From: Mycobacterium sp. GA-1841
GTDB taxonomy: Bacteria; Actinomycetota; Actinomycetes; Mycobacteriales; Mycobacteriaceae
Direction: 5' to 3'
Length of the DNA stretch: 45,040 bases
Assembly (NCBI RefSeq): GCF_001954135.1
Contig: NZ_MBEQ01000058.1
Location: 1 to 45,040 of the forward strand
In this document: piece by piece, positions 8,261 through 18,123 of the stretch
Position numbering within the stretch: position 1 is the stretch's first letter
How the letters are laid out: every line of letters begins with the position of its first letter
The notes under the pieces: model-generated
What the model saw: only the letters and a program-made list of their open reading frames with translations
Told to the model about the DNA's origin: nothing
Databases searched by the model: none
Translations under genes and position numbers: made by a program

Positions 8261-9601
8261 TCAGACGATCACGCCGGAAAGGGTGAACTCGGCCAATGCC
8301 TTTGCGGCCAGTTCCCGCAACGCGGCCTTGGAATTCGAGCCGCCGGGTTGATAGGCGACGACGGAGATCGACATCTTGTCACCGACCCGCCCGGCCAACA
8401 CCGTCAACAGGCCGTTTCTGTTCTCCAGAAACTCCCTGCTGACGCGGCGGTCCACCCCGCGCAGGATCAGGTAGTCGGCCGGTGTCCCGTCAACCTCGGC
8501 GACCCGAGGGTCGATATCGCCCAGGTTGGAACACGACACCGGTAATTCGTTGAGGCCCAGCACCATCTGTGAGCCGCGAGCCACCACCCGTTTGGGGATG
8601 TACGGCGTCAGCGGCAGCAGTCGCAGAGTCTCATCCGGTGTCTGCCGGTTCCGCGCCAGCGCTTCGCGGATCGCCCGCCGCGCACCGGACAGATCAGAGG
8701 TGACCTGGCTGGGGTCGAGGTCGGTGTTGACGATGAACGCGGCATTCGCGCGGGTGTCTCCGGGCGTCCGGTCACTGATCGGCAGGTGGAGGCAGACCGC
8801 TCCGCTGTCGCCGCGTCGCCGCCCCATCAGCTCGCCGAATTTGGCGGCGAACCCGGCGACCAGCGAGTGGCTGTTTCCCCCAAGGGCGGCCGCGCGTTCG
8901 TCCCAGTCGTCGAGATTGACGTAACAGGCGATGGCCGGCGCCACCACGGTGCCGCCGCCGTCGGGTCCGGAATGCTTGTGGTGACCAGGCTTTGCCGAAA
9001 GCGATACCTCTCGGCGACGCGCGAAGGTCAGCCGACCTGCCTGCACAATTGTGGAGCAAGTCTGTGGCAGCTCGCGCACCATCGTGGCGAGGTCGGCAGC
9101 CACCGCACCGCTTCGACTCCGCGCATTCGGTACGGCATAACCGAAATCGTCCGTCTCGCCGTTGACCGCGTTGGCGATCGAGAGCAGCGCCCCGAGACCG
9201 TCGACCAGACAGTGAGACATCACCAGGCTGACCGCGGTTGACCCGTCCGTCATCGGCAGCACCCCGAGGTGCCAGCCGGGACCGTATTCCGGATCGACCG
9301 GAAGTTGTGCCCGCTCATCGGCCCAGTCGGTGAATTCTGCTCGCGGACGGGCCATCTCGACGATGTCGAGGACGCAGGGTGCTCCGGGCGAGGCGACCCA
9401 GCGGTGACGTCCAAATGGCAACGGGGACCGCTCGATCCGCCGGCCAAGCAGCCCGTGGCCCAGATTCCGGTGGAATAGGTTCAGCCCCGTGACGTCGACG
9501 GGGCGTTCATACAGCCACACGACCTGGGCGAGGAGTTCCTGACCGGTGGCCCGCTGGCCCAGAAACAGCAGCTGATCGGTGAACGAGAGTCTGTCGTCCA
9601 T
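8261..9601 (-). CDS. PapA/WS-DGAT-like acyltransferase, copy 1
   Basis: This 446-residue paralogue of the next gene has HCLVDG at 130-135, keeping both the His and Asp of the HxxxDG motif. It shares the blocks LFHRNLGHGLLGRRIERSP and VSCSNLGDIDP. The two copies differ strongly in the linker around residues 150-220, where this one has a His/Gly-rich loop (PGHHKHSGPDGGG) before the second domain. It starts with ATG 5 bp after the papA stop codon and is clearly co-transcribed. A likely job is acyl transfer to the trehalose core, with the two copies serving different positions or acyl chains. Both could be active because both motifs are intact. Assignment to a named PapA or wax-ester synthase subfamily needs a profile search. 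Confidence 0.72.
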   Translation of the reverse strand: MDDRLSFTDQLLFLGQRATGQELLAQVVWLYERPVDVTGLNLFHRNLGHGLLGRRIERSPLPFGRHRWVASPGAPCVLDIVEMARPRAEFTDWADERAQLPVDPEYGPGWHLGVLPMTDGSTAVSLVMSHCLVDGLGALLSIANAVNGETDDFGYAVPNARSRSGAVAADLATMVRELPQTCSTIVQAGRLTFARRREVSLSAKPGHHKHSGPDGGGTVVAPAIACYVNLDDWDERAAALGGNSHSLVAGFAAKFGELMGRRRGDSGAVCLHLPISDRTPGDTRANAAFIVNTDLDPSQVTSDLSGARRAIREALARNRQTPDETLRLLPLTPYIPKRVVARGSQMVLGLNELPVSCSNLGDIDPRVAEVDGTPADYLILRGVDRRVSREFLENRNGLLTVLAGRVGDKMSISVVAYQPGGSNSKAALRELAAKALAEFTLSGVIV

Positions 9602-9606
9602 GTTCT

Positions 9607-11040
9607 TCAGGCCGATCTCACGCCCGAGCCGGTGAATTCGTTCACCGGCAGCTGCTCGCAGCGGCCCTCGGCAACGCGGAGGTAGACCGACTTCATCACC
9701 TCGACATAGCGCTCGACGGACTCACGTGCGACAGCGTTGTTCGGGAAGGCGACGGTGACGGAGGTTCCGCTACCGAACTGGTTCACCCACATGCCGATTT
9801 GATTTGCGGTACCCATTTCGCTGTAGATGCGGCCCTTCAGGGCATTCCATTCCGCGATGACGGCGGGGGACAACGGGGTGGCGGTGGCGTCCAGGTAGGA
9901 CACCATCGGCACACCGGGGTCGGGCCTCCGCAGCCCTGTCGACAACTCCAGCACTCGGTCGAATGGGACGTGTGCCAGGTGAAGACCCGAATCGAACGAT
10001 GTCTGCGCGGCCCGCACGGTGTCGGCGAATGACCTTCCGATGGGCACTGTCACCGGTACCGTCCCGGTGAACCACCCCGTCGTCATCGTCTCGGCCTCGG
10101 TGGCGCGGGTGGAGGTGGGTGTGATCACGTAGTAGGTGCCGGTACCGGTCAGCTGGTACTGGGCCAGAGCGGCGCAGGCGAATACCCCGCCGATGAACCG
10201 GGCGCCGGCGGTGAGACAGGCGGATTCGAACCGTTGTGTCTGTTTGTCATCGAGGAGTTGGACGCTGAGGAGATCTCCTCCGCACGGTACCGAGAGGTCA
10301 CCGAGCGGCAAGGGAAACCGGGGCAGCGTGCCGTCGTTGTCCGCGGCGAAGGTGACCCAATCCCGTACCTGGGGGGAGTCGACGTGCAGTGCGGAGGTGA
10401 AACGACGTTGGCGGATGCAGTATTCGTCGTAGCTGCCTGCCGGTGGTAGCGGGATGGGTGCACCACCGCCGACGAGCGCTGCGTACATCAGATGAATCTC
10501 GACCAGCATCAGTCCCATGAAAGTCGCATCGACATGCAGGTGATCCACACACATGTATGCGGTGAAGTGGTCGGGGCGCTGGATGATTCCGAAGCGGAAG
10601 CAGTCCCACTGCAGAGGCCCGGGCGTGGCCAGGATGTGGTCCCGCCACTGTGTCGAGGTGTGCACGCCGTGATCGGTCGGGACGAAGCTGATGTCCCTGG
10701 GATTTACGATCTTTCGCCGAACGATCTGGTCGTCGACGGTCAATTCGAACCAGCTGCGGTAGGTGTCGTGCCTGCGCAGATAGGCGTTGATCACGTAGGT
10801 CATCGCGCGGATGTCACACTGACCGGCGATGTTCCACGCGGGGATGGTCAGCCGCGCCATCTGAGCGCCCTTGGCGGTGTGCTCCCGGTAGCTGCGCAGA
10901 TGTTGAGCCTGCTGATAACTGACAGGCACATCGTGCACGGGTGCTTCGGCGGCTTTCTTCAGCGTTGTTCGCGATGGGTTCCACGAGACGTGGTTACCGG
11001 GAGCGTCAACCCAGTCCTGTATTGCGGTCAGCTCGAACAC
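9607..11040 (-). CDS. PapA-type polyketide-associated acyltransferase
   Basis: This 477-residue protein resembles the PapA1/PapA2/PapA3 group of mycobacteria. It has the condensation-fold His and Asp in DHLHVDA at 166-172 (HxxxDA, Gly replaced by Ala) and a second-domain segment with GWFTGTVPVTVPIG around residue 320. PapA enzymes of this type acylate trehalose with fatty or polymethyl-branched chains in sulfolipid, polyacyltrehalose and LOS synthesis. The GTG start at 11040 is chosen because a strong GGGAGGAGAGGA site lies just upstream and because it falls 16 bp after the PKS stop codon. It is therefore probably the acyltransferase that off-loads or transfers the PKS product. The choice between PapA3- and PapA4-like roles cannot be made by eye. 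Confidence 0.85.
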   Translation of the reverse strand: MFELTAIQDWVDAPGNHVSWNPSRTTLKKAAEAPVHDVPVSYQQAQHLRSYREHTAKGAQMARLTIPAWNIAGQCDIRAMTYVINAYLRRHDTYRSWFELTVDDQIVRRKIVNPRDISFVPTDHGVHTSTQWRDHILATPGPLQWDCFRFGIIQRPDHFTAYMCVDHLHVDATFMGLMLVEIHLMYAALVGGGAPIPLPPAGSYDEYCIRQRRFTSALHVDSPQVRDWVTFAADNDGTLPRFPLPLGDLSVPCGGDLLSVQLLDDKQTQRFESACLTAGARFIGGVFACAALAQYQLTGTGTYYVITPTSTRATEAETMTTGWFTGTVPVTVPIGRSFADTVRAAQTSFDSGLHLAHVPFDRVLELSTGLRRPDPGVPMVSYLDATATPLSPAVIAEWNALKGRIYSEMGTANQIGMWVNQFGSGTSVTVAFPNNAVARESVERYVEVMKSVYLRVAEGRCEQLPVNEFTGSGVRSA

Positions 11041-11056
11041 GGTGTTCCTCTCCTCC

Positions 11057-14000
11057 CTAAGTTGACGGGGCGGACATTGCTTCGTCGTCGGCGAGTGCCT
11101 GGCACAGGTGTTGGGCCAGCGCTCGGATCGTCGTCATGTCCATCGAGCTGACGCGGACGCCCGTCTCGGTCTCGATGCGGGTCCGCAGTTCGAGATGCCC
11201 GAGCGAGTCGAGCCCGTACTCGGACAACGGACGATCCGGGTCGACGGTGCGACGCAGTAGCAGACCGACCTGTTGGCCTATCAGGCGACGCAGGTGGGTC
11301 GGCCACTCGTCACGTGGCAACGCGGCCAGTTCCGCCTTGAGTTTTCTTGTCTCCGAGGGTCCGTGGCCCTCGGTCAGGAACATCTCGGCGAACGGACTGC
11401 GGTGGGCGAACGCGGTGAGCCACGGGGTGCCGAGGACCGGTGCGTAGCCGTTGTAGACCCGCGCATGGCGCAGGATGGCCTCGAACGCGTACGCACCCTC
11501 CTCTGGCGCGATGGCGTTGTCGTCCTCGGCCATGGCCGTGCCCCGACCGATCTCGGACCATGCGCCCCAGGCGATCGAGGTGGCCGGCAGTCCCTGGGCA
11601 CGACGCCACTGCATGAAGGCATCCAGCCAGCTGTTGGCCGCGGCATAGGCGCCCTGGCCGGGTGAGCCCACCAGTGCTGCGGCCGAGGAGAACGAACAGA
11701 ACCAGTCCAGTGGTGCCGAGGGCTGCGGAGCCTGGAACTGCAACGCCTCGTGCAGATTCCACGCGCCGTACACCTTCGGCGCCCAGTCCCGCTCGACGAG
11801 CTCGTCGGTGATGTTCGTCAGGGTGGCGTCCTCCACCACGGCGGCTGCATGCAGGACGCCGCGAACCGGCAGCCCGGTCCGGGTGGCCGCCGCCACCAGG
11901 CGGCGTGCGGTGTCCGGGTCGGCGATGTCCCCGCATTCCACGACGACGTCGGCACCGGTGGCGCGGATCAGCTCGATGATCTCGTGCGATCTGCTCGACG
12001 GCGCGCTGCGTGAGTTGACCACGATGCGTCCGCAGCCGGCGGCGGCCATCCGCTCGGCGAGAAAGAGTCCGAGACCTCCGAGTCCACCGGTGATGATGTA
12101 GGCACCGTCCTCGCGGAACACCCGAACCTGGTCGGGCGGCAGGATCACCTGACTGTGTCCGGAATCGGGGATGTCGAGCACCAATTTGCCGGTGTGCCGT
12201 GCCCCGCCCACCATTCGGATGGCGGTGGCCGCCTCCGCCAACGGGAAGTGCGTGATGTCCGGCAGCGGCAGCGAGCCGTCGGCGACCAGCTGATAGACCG
12301 TGGCCAGCAGATCACGGATCTTGACCGGATGCGTGACGGTCATCAGCGCGAGATCTACCGCGTAGAACGACAGATTGCGACGGAACGGGAACAATCCCAT
12401 CCGGGCGTCGGCGTAAATGTCGCGCTTGCCGATCTCGACGAACCGACCGCCGAAGGCCAGCAGTTCCAAACCAGCGCGCTGGGCCGGCCCGGTGACCGAG
12501 TTGAGCACGATGTCCACTCCGTACCCGGCGGTGTCGGCCCGGATCTGGTCGGCGAACGCGGTGCTACGGGAATCGTAGACGTAGTCGATGCCCCAATCGC
12601 GCAACAGTTGTCGCCGTTCGTCGCTACCTGCGGTGGCGAAGATCTCGGCGCCGGCGGCACGCGCGACGGCGATTGCGGCCTGGCCGACACCGCCCGTGGC
12701 GGAGTGGATCAACACCTTGTCGCCGGACGAGATCCGGGCCAGTTCGTGGAGCCCGAGCCAGGCCGTGCTGTAGGCCAGCCCCACTGCGGCAGCCTCGTGT
12801 TCACCGAGTCCGGCCGGCAGTTTGGTGGCCAGGTCGGCCTCGCAGGTGACGAAATTGCCCCAGCAGCCGTTCGCCGACACACCACCCACATGGTCACCGA
12901 TGCGATGTGTGGTGACATCAGGACCGACGGCGGTGACAACACCACCGAATTCGGAACCGAGTTCAGGTAGGCGGCCGTCGTAGCTCGGGCAGCGGCCGAA
13001 CGCGACGAGGACATCGGCGAAGTTGATACTCGACGCTTTGACGGCGACCTCGATCTGTCCCGGACCGGGTGAAACCCGTTCGAAGGCAACCAGTTCCAGG
13101 GATTCCAGGTCTCCGGGTGTGCGCACCTGAAGCCGCATGCCGTCACTGTCGTTGTCGGCGGTCGCGGTACGCCGCTCGGCGCCGCGAAGTGGGGCCGGGC
13201 ACAACCGCGCCGCATACCACTGCCCGTGACGCCACGCGGTCTCGTCCTCCGGTGACCGCGACAGGATTTGCCGTGCCAGCTGTGTGCCGTCCGTCGCGTC
13301 GTCGATGTCGATCTGCGTGGCAGTCAACCGCGGATGCTCCATCCCGATCACCCGCATCAGACCGCGCAGGCCCGAATGTTCCAGCCTGAGCGTGTCGGTG
13401 TCCAGCACCCGTTGACTGCTGCGGCTCACGACGTACAGGCGTGGCGGCTCGCCGGTTCGTGCGTCGTCGGTGGCCTCGGCGAGCGCGCCGGCGATCCGGA
13501 CCAGATGTTGTACGTGGCCGGCGCCGCGTCGGCCGGCGGCCTCGCCCACACTGTCATCGTCGGGCATCACCACCAGCACGCCGGACAATGCCCGGTCATC
13601 CACATGGGAGGTCAGCTCGAGGCGACGGTCCCCGTGGTCGTCATGCGGGGCCCAGGCCATCGTAAGAGGTTCGGCGCCTGCCGATCTCAGGCCCTCGACA
13701 ACCCCGGCGGTCAGCGTGTGGGCGGCGACGTCGGTCGGCTCTCCGGCGGTGATCAGCAGCCAGGTCCCGGCCTCGGTGTTGTCGGGCCCGGGCAGCTCGC
13801 GCTGTTGCCATTCGATGGTGAGCAGCCGTTCGTCCAGCACGCGATCTGCCTGTGCCTGTGCCGTGCCACCCGTGCCCAGCTGTAAACCGGTGACACTCAA
13901 CAGAACTACGCCCTGATCGTCGAGCAGCTCGAGGTCGGCCTCCACACCCGCAGCGTCGGCCCGATTGATCCGGCTGTAGCAGTAACGGGTGTTCCGGGTC

Positions 14001-17000
14001 GAACCGTAGGCGCGCAGCCGTCGTACCCCCAACGGCAACAGCATGCCGTCAGCGACGTTCTGCACATCGGGATGAGCAACCACCGACTGGAAGCACGCAT
14101 CCAACAGGGCCGGATGTACTTCATAACCACGTTGTCGGGATCGCAGCGGCCCGGGCAACGACACGGCGGCAACCACGGTGGCGCTGGAGAGGTCGGCAAC
14201 GTAGGCCTCGGACAGCCCCGCGAATGCGGCGCCGTGTCCGATGCCCACGGCGTGGAATCCGGCCCGCAACTCTTCGCCGTCGACACGGCGCGGATGAGAG
14301 GCCAGCAGGGCCTCGATCGGGTACGGGGCCGGCCGCTCGGTGCCGGTGTCGAGGTGTAGGCCTGCGGCAGCTCGCCGGGTGCGTGTGCCGGCCTGGTGGG
14401 TCTCGACCGTGAACTCGGCCGTCCCCGACGAGGCCACCGTGGCGCTCACCCACACCGGCGTGGTCTCGTCGAGCAACAACATCTCCTGGAAAGAGAGGTC
14501 ACGAACTTCGCCCGCACCTCCGAGCGCCGGATGCACAGCGGCCAAGGCCATTTCGCAATAGGCTGCACCGGGTAACACCGCGACCTGATGGACCCGGTGA
14601 TCGGCCAACCAGGGATGGCTGTCGGTGCCGACATCACCCTGCCAAACGTGTTCGGCCGGCTCCTGCGGCAGCACGACGTGTGCACCCAACAGCGGGTGAG
14701 CCGAAATCGAGTGTGCGCCACGCGACGTATCGCTGTCGTCACGATCCAACAGCAGCGAGGAATGGGTCCAGGCCGGCAGCGGCGCGTCGATGAGCTGCCC
14801 GTGCGGATGGAGCACCGAGAAGTCCACGGCCGCGCCGGCACCGTGCAGATCGGCAGTGAAGCCGAGCAGCCCGTGCGGCAACTCCTGCTCGCGACGCATG
14901 GCCGCGAACACGGCCGACGGGACGTCGAGGCTGCGGGCCGTCTGCTCGACGGCGTGGGTCAGCAGGGGATGCGGCGACAGTTCGGCAAAAACCCGGTGCC
15001 CGTCCTCCAACGCGGTCTGTACTGCCGCGGAGAAGCGCACGGTGTGCCGAAGGTTGTCCACCCAGTAGTAATTGTCGAACTCGGCCGGCTCGCGTGGGTC
15101 GTACAGGGTCGCCGAGTAGAAGGGCACGTGGGGCTCGGCGGGAGTGAGGTCGTCGAGCAGTTCGGCGAGTTCGTCGAGGATCGAATCCACCTGCGGTGAA
15201 TGCGAGGCGACGTCGACAGCGATCTCGCGAGCCATCACACCGCGCGCTTCCCAGGCGGCCACCAGATCGCGAACCGACTGCGTGGCACCTCCCACGACGG
15301 TGGACTGCGGCGAGGCGACCACCGAGAGCGCGACGTCCTCCACGCCATGTCCGGCAAGCTCCGAAAGTACTTGGTGGGCAGGCAGTTCAACCATTGCCAT
15401 CGCCCCGGATCCGGCGATCCGCGACATCAGCCGGGAACGTCGGCAGACTACTTTCACGCCGTCTGCGAGTGTCAACGCTCCAGCGACCACCGCAGCGGCC
15501 ACCTCGCCCATCGAATGACCGATGACCGCCCCCGGGGTCACACCGTAGGACCTCATCGTCGCGGCCAACGCCACCTGGACCGCGAAGACCGTGGGTTGCA
15601 CCCGGTCGATACCGGTGACCGTCTGCGGCGCCGACATCGCTTCGGTCACCGAAAAGTTCGATTCCAGCGCGATCAGCGGCTCGAGTTCGGCGACCGCGGC
15701 GGCGAATGCCGGTTCGGTGACCAGCAACTCGGCACCCATCCCGGCCCACTGAGAGCCCTGGCCCGAGAAAACCCAGACCGGGCCGCGGTCGTCGTTGGCC
15801 ACCGTCTCCTGATGTACGGCCTCACCGTCGGCGACCTTCCGGAGCGAGGTGATCAGTTCGTCACGGGCGCCGGCAGTCACCCAGGTGCGGGTGGATCGGA
15901 ACCCGCGGCGACGGGTCAGGGTGTACGCCAGATCGGACAGATTGATCGCTGGTCCACGGCCGTTGCCGTCTCCGCTGGTGCCCAACCAGTCCGCCAGGCG
16001 ATCCGCGGTCGTCCGCAAGCCGTCGGGGCACCCGGCCGATATCGGAAACAGCAGTGGGCGGACCGATGTCGGCGATGCTGCGGTGCCGGCCGCGGCCCCG
16101 CTGTCGGGGGCCTGCTCCAGGACCGCGTGCACATTCGTCCCGGACAAGCCGTAGGCGGACACGGCTGCGCGACGAGGACTGCGACCGTTCTCCGGCCAGG
16201 GAGTTTTCGATGCGGGGACGAAGAGGCCGGTGTCGATACTGGCCAGATCCTCTGGCAGTTGGGTGAAGTGCAGATTCTGTGGAATCACGCCGTGCTGCAA
16301 CGAGAGCACTGCCTTGAGGACCCCGAGGGCTCCCGCCGCCGACTGGGTGTGGCCGAAGTTGGTCTTGATCGAACCCAGCGCACACGGGCCGGCCTTGCCG
16401 TAGACCTCCGAGAGGCTCGAGTACTCCAGCGGATCACCGACGGGGGTTCCCGTGCCGTGTGCTTCCACCAAGCCGACGCTGTCGGCGTCCACCCCGGCCG
16501 CTGCCAGCGCCGCCCGGTATGCCGAGGCCTGTGCCTGCGCTGACGGGGTGGCGATGTTGACCGTCCGCCCATCTTGATTGGACGCCGTGCCACGGATCAC
16601 CGCCAGGATGCGATCGCCTTGGGCGACAGCATCGTCGAGTCGCTTCAGGGCGATCACCACGCACCCCTCGGCGGAGACGAAGCCGTCGGCAGACACGTCG
16701 AAGGCCCGGCAGCGTCCGGTCGGTGACAGCATGCCCGCCGCCGAACCCCCCGCCGCCTTGCGCGGCTCGAGGAGGACCGAAACCCCGCCGGCAAGGGCGA
16801 AGTCACTTTCGCCGAGGTGCAGACTGCGGCACGCCATGTGGATGGCGCTCAAACTCGACGAGCACGCGGTGTCCACCGTGACCGCAGGGCCGTGGACACC
16901 GAGCGCGTAGGCGATACGGCCGGAGGCCAGACTGAAGCTCGTGCCGGTGAATCCGTACGGGCCCTCCAAGGCCCGGGCGTCGGCGGCCACGTGGGCATAG

Positions 17001-17395
17001 TCGTTGTGGGTCAGACCCATGAACACACCCGTCGCCGAACCGGCCAGTGACGCCGGGTTGACGCCGGCGTGTTCGACCGACTCCCAGGCCGTTTCCAGTA
17101 GCAGGCGGTGCTGTGGGTCGATCGCTGCGGCCTCGCGTGTGGTGATGCCGAAGAAATCGGGGTCGAACGCCGCAGGATCGTCCAGGAAGGCGCCCCACTT
17201 CGACACCGATCGGCCGGGCACACCCGGCTCGGGGTCGTAGTACTCCTCGGCATCCCACCGATCCATCGGGATCTCGGTGACGAAGTCATCGCCTCTGGCT
17301 AACGACTCCCACAACTGCCGAGGCGAGTTGATCTGGCCCGGGAGCCTGCACGCCATTCCGACGATGGCAACCGGAACAACACTGATTTCGCTCAA
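11057..17395 (-). CDS. pks5: Mas-type iterative polyketide synthase (KS-AT-DH-ER-KR-ACP)
   Basis: This 2112-residue type I PKS has a complete reducing set. KS: Cys178 in DTACSSSLS, His313 in EAHGTG and His349 in NFGHT. AT: Ser628 in GHSMGE, with VASH at 729-732, the form linked to methylmalonyl-CoA. DH: His933 with Asp1099 in [10 protein letters not shown]: about 1425-1740, with the nucleotide loop ATGGVGQAA near 1566. [10 protein letters not shown] at 1769-1776 and Tyr1917. ACP: Ser2064 in [10 protein letters not shown]. Length and order match mycobacterial Mas/Pks2/Pks5, which extend a fatty acyl starter with methylmalonyl units. The start is a TTG at 17395 supported by AAGGGGA six bases upstream and the usual Mas-type N terminus. 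With the FAAL, PapA and GT genes it probably makes the methyl-branched acid of a LOS-type acyltrehalose, like MSMEG_4727 (from memory). The symbol is by that analogy. Confidence 0.92.
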   Translation of the reverse strand: MSEISVVPVAIVGMACRLPGQINSPRQLWESLARGDDFVTEIPMDRWDAEEYYDPEPGVPGRSVSKWGAFLDDPAAFDPDFFGITTREAAAIDPQHRLLLETAWESVEHAGVNPASLAGSATGVFMGLTHNDYAHVAADARALEGPYGFTGTSFSLASGRIAYALGVHGPAVTVDTACSSSLSAIHMACRSLHLGESDFALAGGVSVLLEPRKAAGGSAAGMLSPTGRCRAFDVSADGFVSAEGCVVIALKRLDDAVAQGDRILAVIRGTASNQDGRTVNIATPSAQAQASAYRAALAAAGVDADSVGLVEAHGTGTPVGDPLEYSSLSEVYGKAGPCALGSIKTNFGHTQSAAGALGVLKAVLSLQHGVIPQNLHFTQLPEDLASIDTGLFVPASKTPWPENGRSPRRAAVSAYGLSGTNVHAVLEQAPDSGAAAGTAASPTSVRPLLFPISAGCPDGLRTTADRLADWLGTSGDGNGRGPAINLSDLAYTLTRRRGFRSTRTWVTAGARDELITSLRKVADGEAVHQETVANDDRGPVWVFSGQGSQWAGMGAELLVTEPAFAAAVAELEPLIALESNFSVTEAMSAPQTVTGIDRVQPTVFAVQVALAATMRSYGVTPGAVIGHSMGEVAAAVVAGALTLADGVKVVCRRSRLMSRIAGSGAMAMVELPAHQVLSELAGHGVEDVALSVVASPQSTVVGGATQSVRDLVAAWEARGVMAREIAVDVASHSPQVDSILDELAELLDDLTPAEPHVPFYSATLYDPREPAEFDNYYWVDNLRHTVRFSAAVQTALEDGHRVFAELSPHPLLTHAVEQTARSLDVPSAVFAAMRREQELPHGLLGFTADLHGAGAAVDFSVLHPHGQLIDAPLPAWTHSSLLLDRDDSDTSRGAHSISAHPLLGAHVVLPQEPAEHVWQGDVGTDSHPWLADHRVHQVAVLPGAAYCEMALAAVHPALGGAGEVRDLSFQEMLLLDETTPVWVSATVASSGTAEFTVETHQAGTRTRRAAAGLHLDTGTERPAPYPIEALLASHPRRVDGEELRAGFHAVGIGHGAAFAGLSEAYVADLSSATVVAAVSLPGPLRSRQRGYEVHPALLDACFQSVVAHPDVQNVADGMLLPLGVRRLRAYGSTRNTRYCYSRINRADAAGVEADLELLDDQGVVLLSVTGLQLGTGGTAQAQADRVLDERLLTIEWQQRELPGPDNTEAGTWLLITAGEPTDVAAHTLTAGVVEGLRSAGAEPLTMAWAPHDDHGDRRLELTSHVDDRALSGVLVVMPDDDSVGEAAGRRGAGHVQHLVRIAGALAEATDDARTGEPPRLYVVSRSSQRVLDTDTLRLEHSGLRGLMRVIGMEHPRLTATQIDIDDATDGTQLARQILSRSPEDETAWRHGQWYAARLCPAPLRGAERRTATADNDSDGMRLQVRTPGDLESLELVAFERVSPGPGQIEVAVKASSINFADVLVAFGRCPSYDGRLPELGSEFGGVVTAVGPDVTTHRIGDHVGGVSANGCWGNFVTCEADLATKLPAGLGEHEAAAVGLAYSTAWLGLHELARISSGDKVLIHSATGGVGQAAIAVARAAGAEIFATAGSDERRQLLRDWGIDYVYDSRSTAFADQIRADTAGYGVDIVLNSVTGPAQRAGLELLAFGGRFVEIGKRDIYADARMGLFPFRRNLSFYAVDLALMTVTHPVKIRDLLATVYQLVADGSLPLPDITHFPLAEAATAIRMVGGARHTGKLVLDIPDSGHSQVILPPDQVRVFREDGAYIITGGLGGLGLFLAERMAAAGCGRIVVNSRSAPSSRSHEIIELIRATGADVVVECGDIADPDTARRLVAAATRTGLPVRGVLHAAAVVEDATLTNITDELVERDWAPKVYGAWNLHEALQFQAPQPSAPLDWFCSFSSAAALVGSPGQGAYAAANSWLDAFMQWRRAQGLPATSIAWGAWSEIGRGTAMAEDDNAIAPEEGAYAFEAILRHARVYNGYAPVLGTPWLTAFAHRSPFAEMFLTEGHGPSETRKLKAELAALPRDEWPTHLRRLIGQQVGLLLRRTVDPDRPLSEYGLDSLGHLELRTRIETETGVRVSSMDMTTIRALAQHLCQALADDEAMSAPST

Positions 17396-18069
17396 GTCGT
17401 CCCCTTGTGAGATGAAGCGGCAGATTTACTTAGTATCACGACGCCAACTGTTGTGCCATTCCTGCGCAGCAAAGGCTATCGGTAAATCGCAGTGATCTTC
17501 ATTTGCAGCAAGGTTTTCGGTGGAATGACGTCGGCGCCGGCAGCAACAAGCCGGTCTCTGGGGAGTCAGACTCTGCCTAGATCAGCTATTCAACTGCTGT
17601 ACTTGGCAATTTGTCGTGTGGGCCGTTGGCTATGCGGCTGAGTTGATCATTCGGCTATCGCCGGATGCCGTAAGAACAGCAAGGTCGGTACCGAGGTTTT
17701 CCGGGGCTGGATCGGTATATGGCAAATGACCTGCTGCTGTCTCAAAGCGTTTTCCAACAATTTCGTCGACCGGCTGATCGGCCGATTGCAATCCGGCGTG
17801 CGGTACGCCGGAATATGCGCGACGGAGGGAAAGTTCGGCAAATACCGCGTCTTATTGATCAAGTTCATCCTGCAGCGTGGAGCAAAACAACCATTTCCCT
17901 CGATCCCGACCCACCAGGGAACTTCCCCGGTCGCGAGTCGCGATGGCAAAGCGCTGATCGTTCGCTGAACGCCCGAGTGATGCTCGGCGGCACAAATGAC
18001 CGAGCATCGGCGGGGGCTGCGCCAACCGAACTGCTCGGTGTAGTTGTGCTTCTGCGTCAATTTTGATAA
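17396..18069. other. Long non-coding stretch upstream of the PKS and PPE genes
   Basis: No convincing gene lies here; the short open frames on both strands have erratic codon use and no recognisable motif. Base composition is more AT-rich than the genes, as expected for a divergent control region serving the minus-strand PKS operon and the plus-strand PPE gene. A perfect 9-bp inverted repeat (17979-17987 and 18000-18008, 12-base loop) is the only clear structure. Confidence 0.6.
17979..18008. other. Perfect 9-bp inverted repeat (hairpin or operator)
   Basis: GATGCTCGG at 17979-17987 pairs with CCGAGCATC at 18000-18008 across 12 bases. There is no following T-run, so a classical terminator is unlikely. 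It could be an operator or an RNA hairpin about 115 bp before the PPE start. Confidence 0.5.
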
Positions 18070-18084
18070 CGATAACCATTCTCA
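18070..18084 (-). promoter_or_regulatory. Candidate Zur box upstream of the His-rich PPE gene
   Basis: Read on the minus strand, the site is TGAGAATGGTTATCG. It matches 11 of 15 positions of an actinobacterial Zur-box core of the type TGAAAATGATTTTCA, and AT-rich flanks extend the partial dyad. It lies 40 bp before the PPE ATG. A TTGATA at 18063-18068 and TAACTG at 18086-18091, 17 bp apart, could be a weak promoter overlapping the site, so Zur with zinc would block transcription. The encoded protein has a His/Asp-rich stretch, which makes zinc control plausible. The consensus is from memory and the match is imperfect. Confidence 0.45.
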
Positions 18085-18123
18085 ATAACTGGGGATCTTG
18101 CATCAGCACGGGGAGGTTGTCTC

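Noticed and set aside
17647..18060. 137-codon minus-strand open frame in the long intergenic gap
   Set aside because: Sequence has irregular composition, many Pro/Arg/Cys/His, no ribosome site, no motif; it overlaps other open frames in the gap and looks like chance.
17719..18066. 115-codon plus-strand open frame upstream of the PPE gene
   Set aside because: No family resemblance and poor codon use; its end reaches the Zur-like site and likely promoter.
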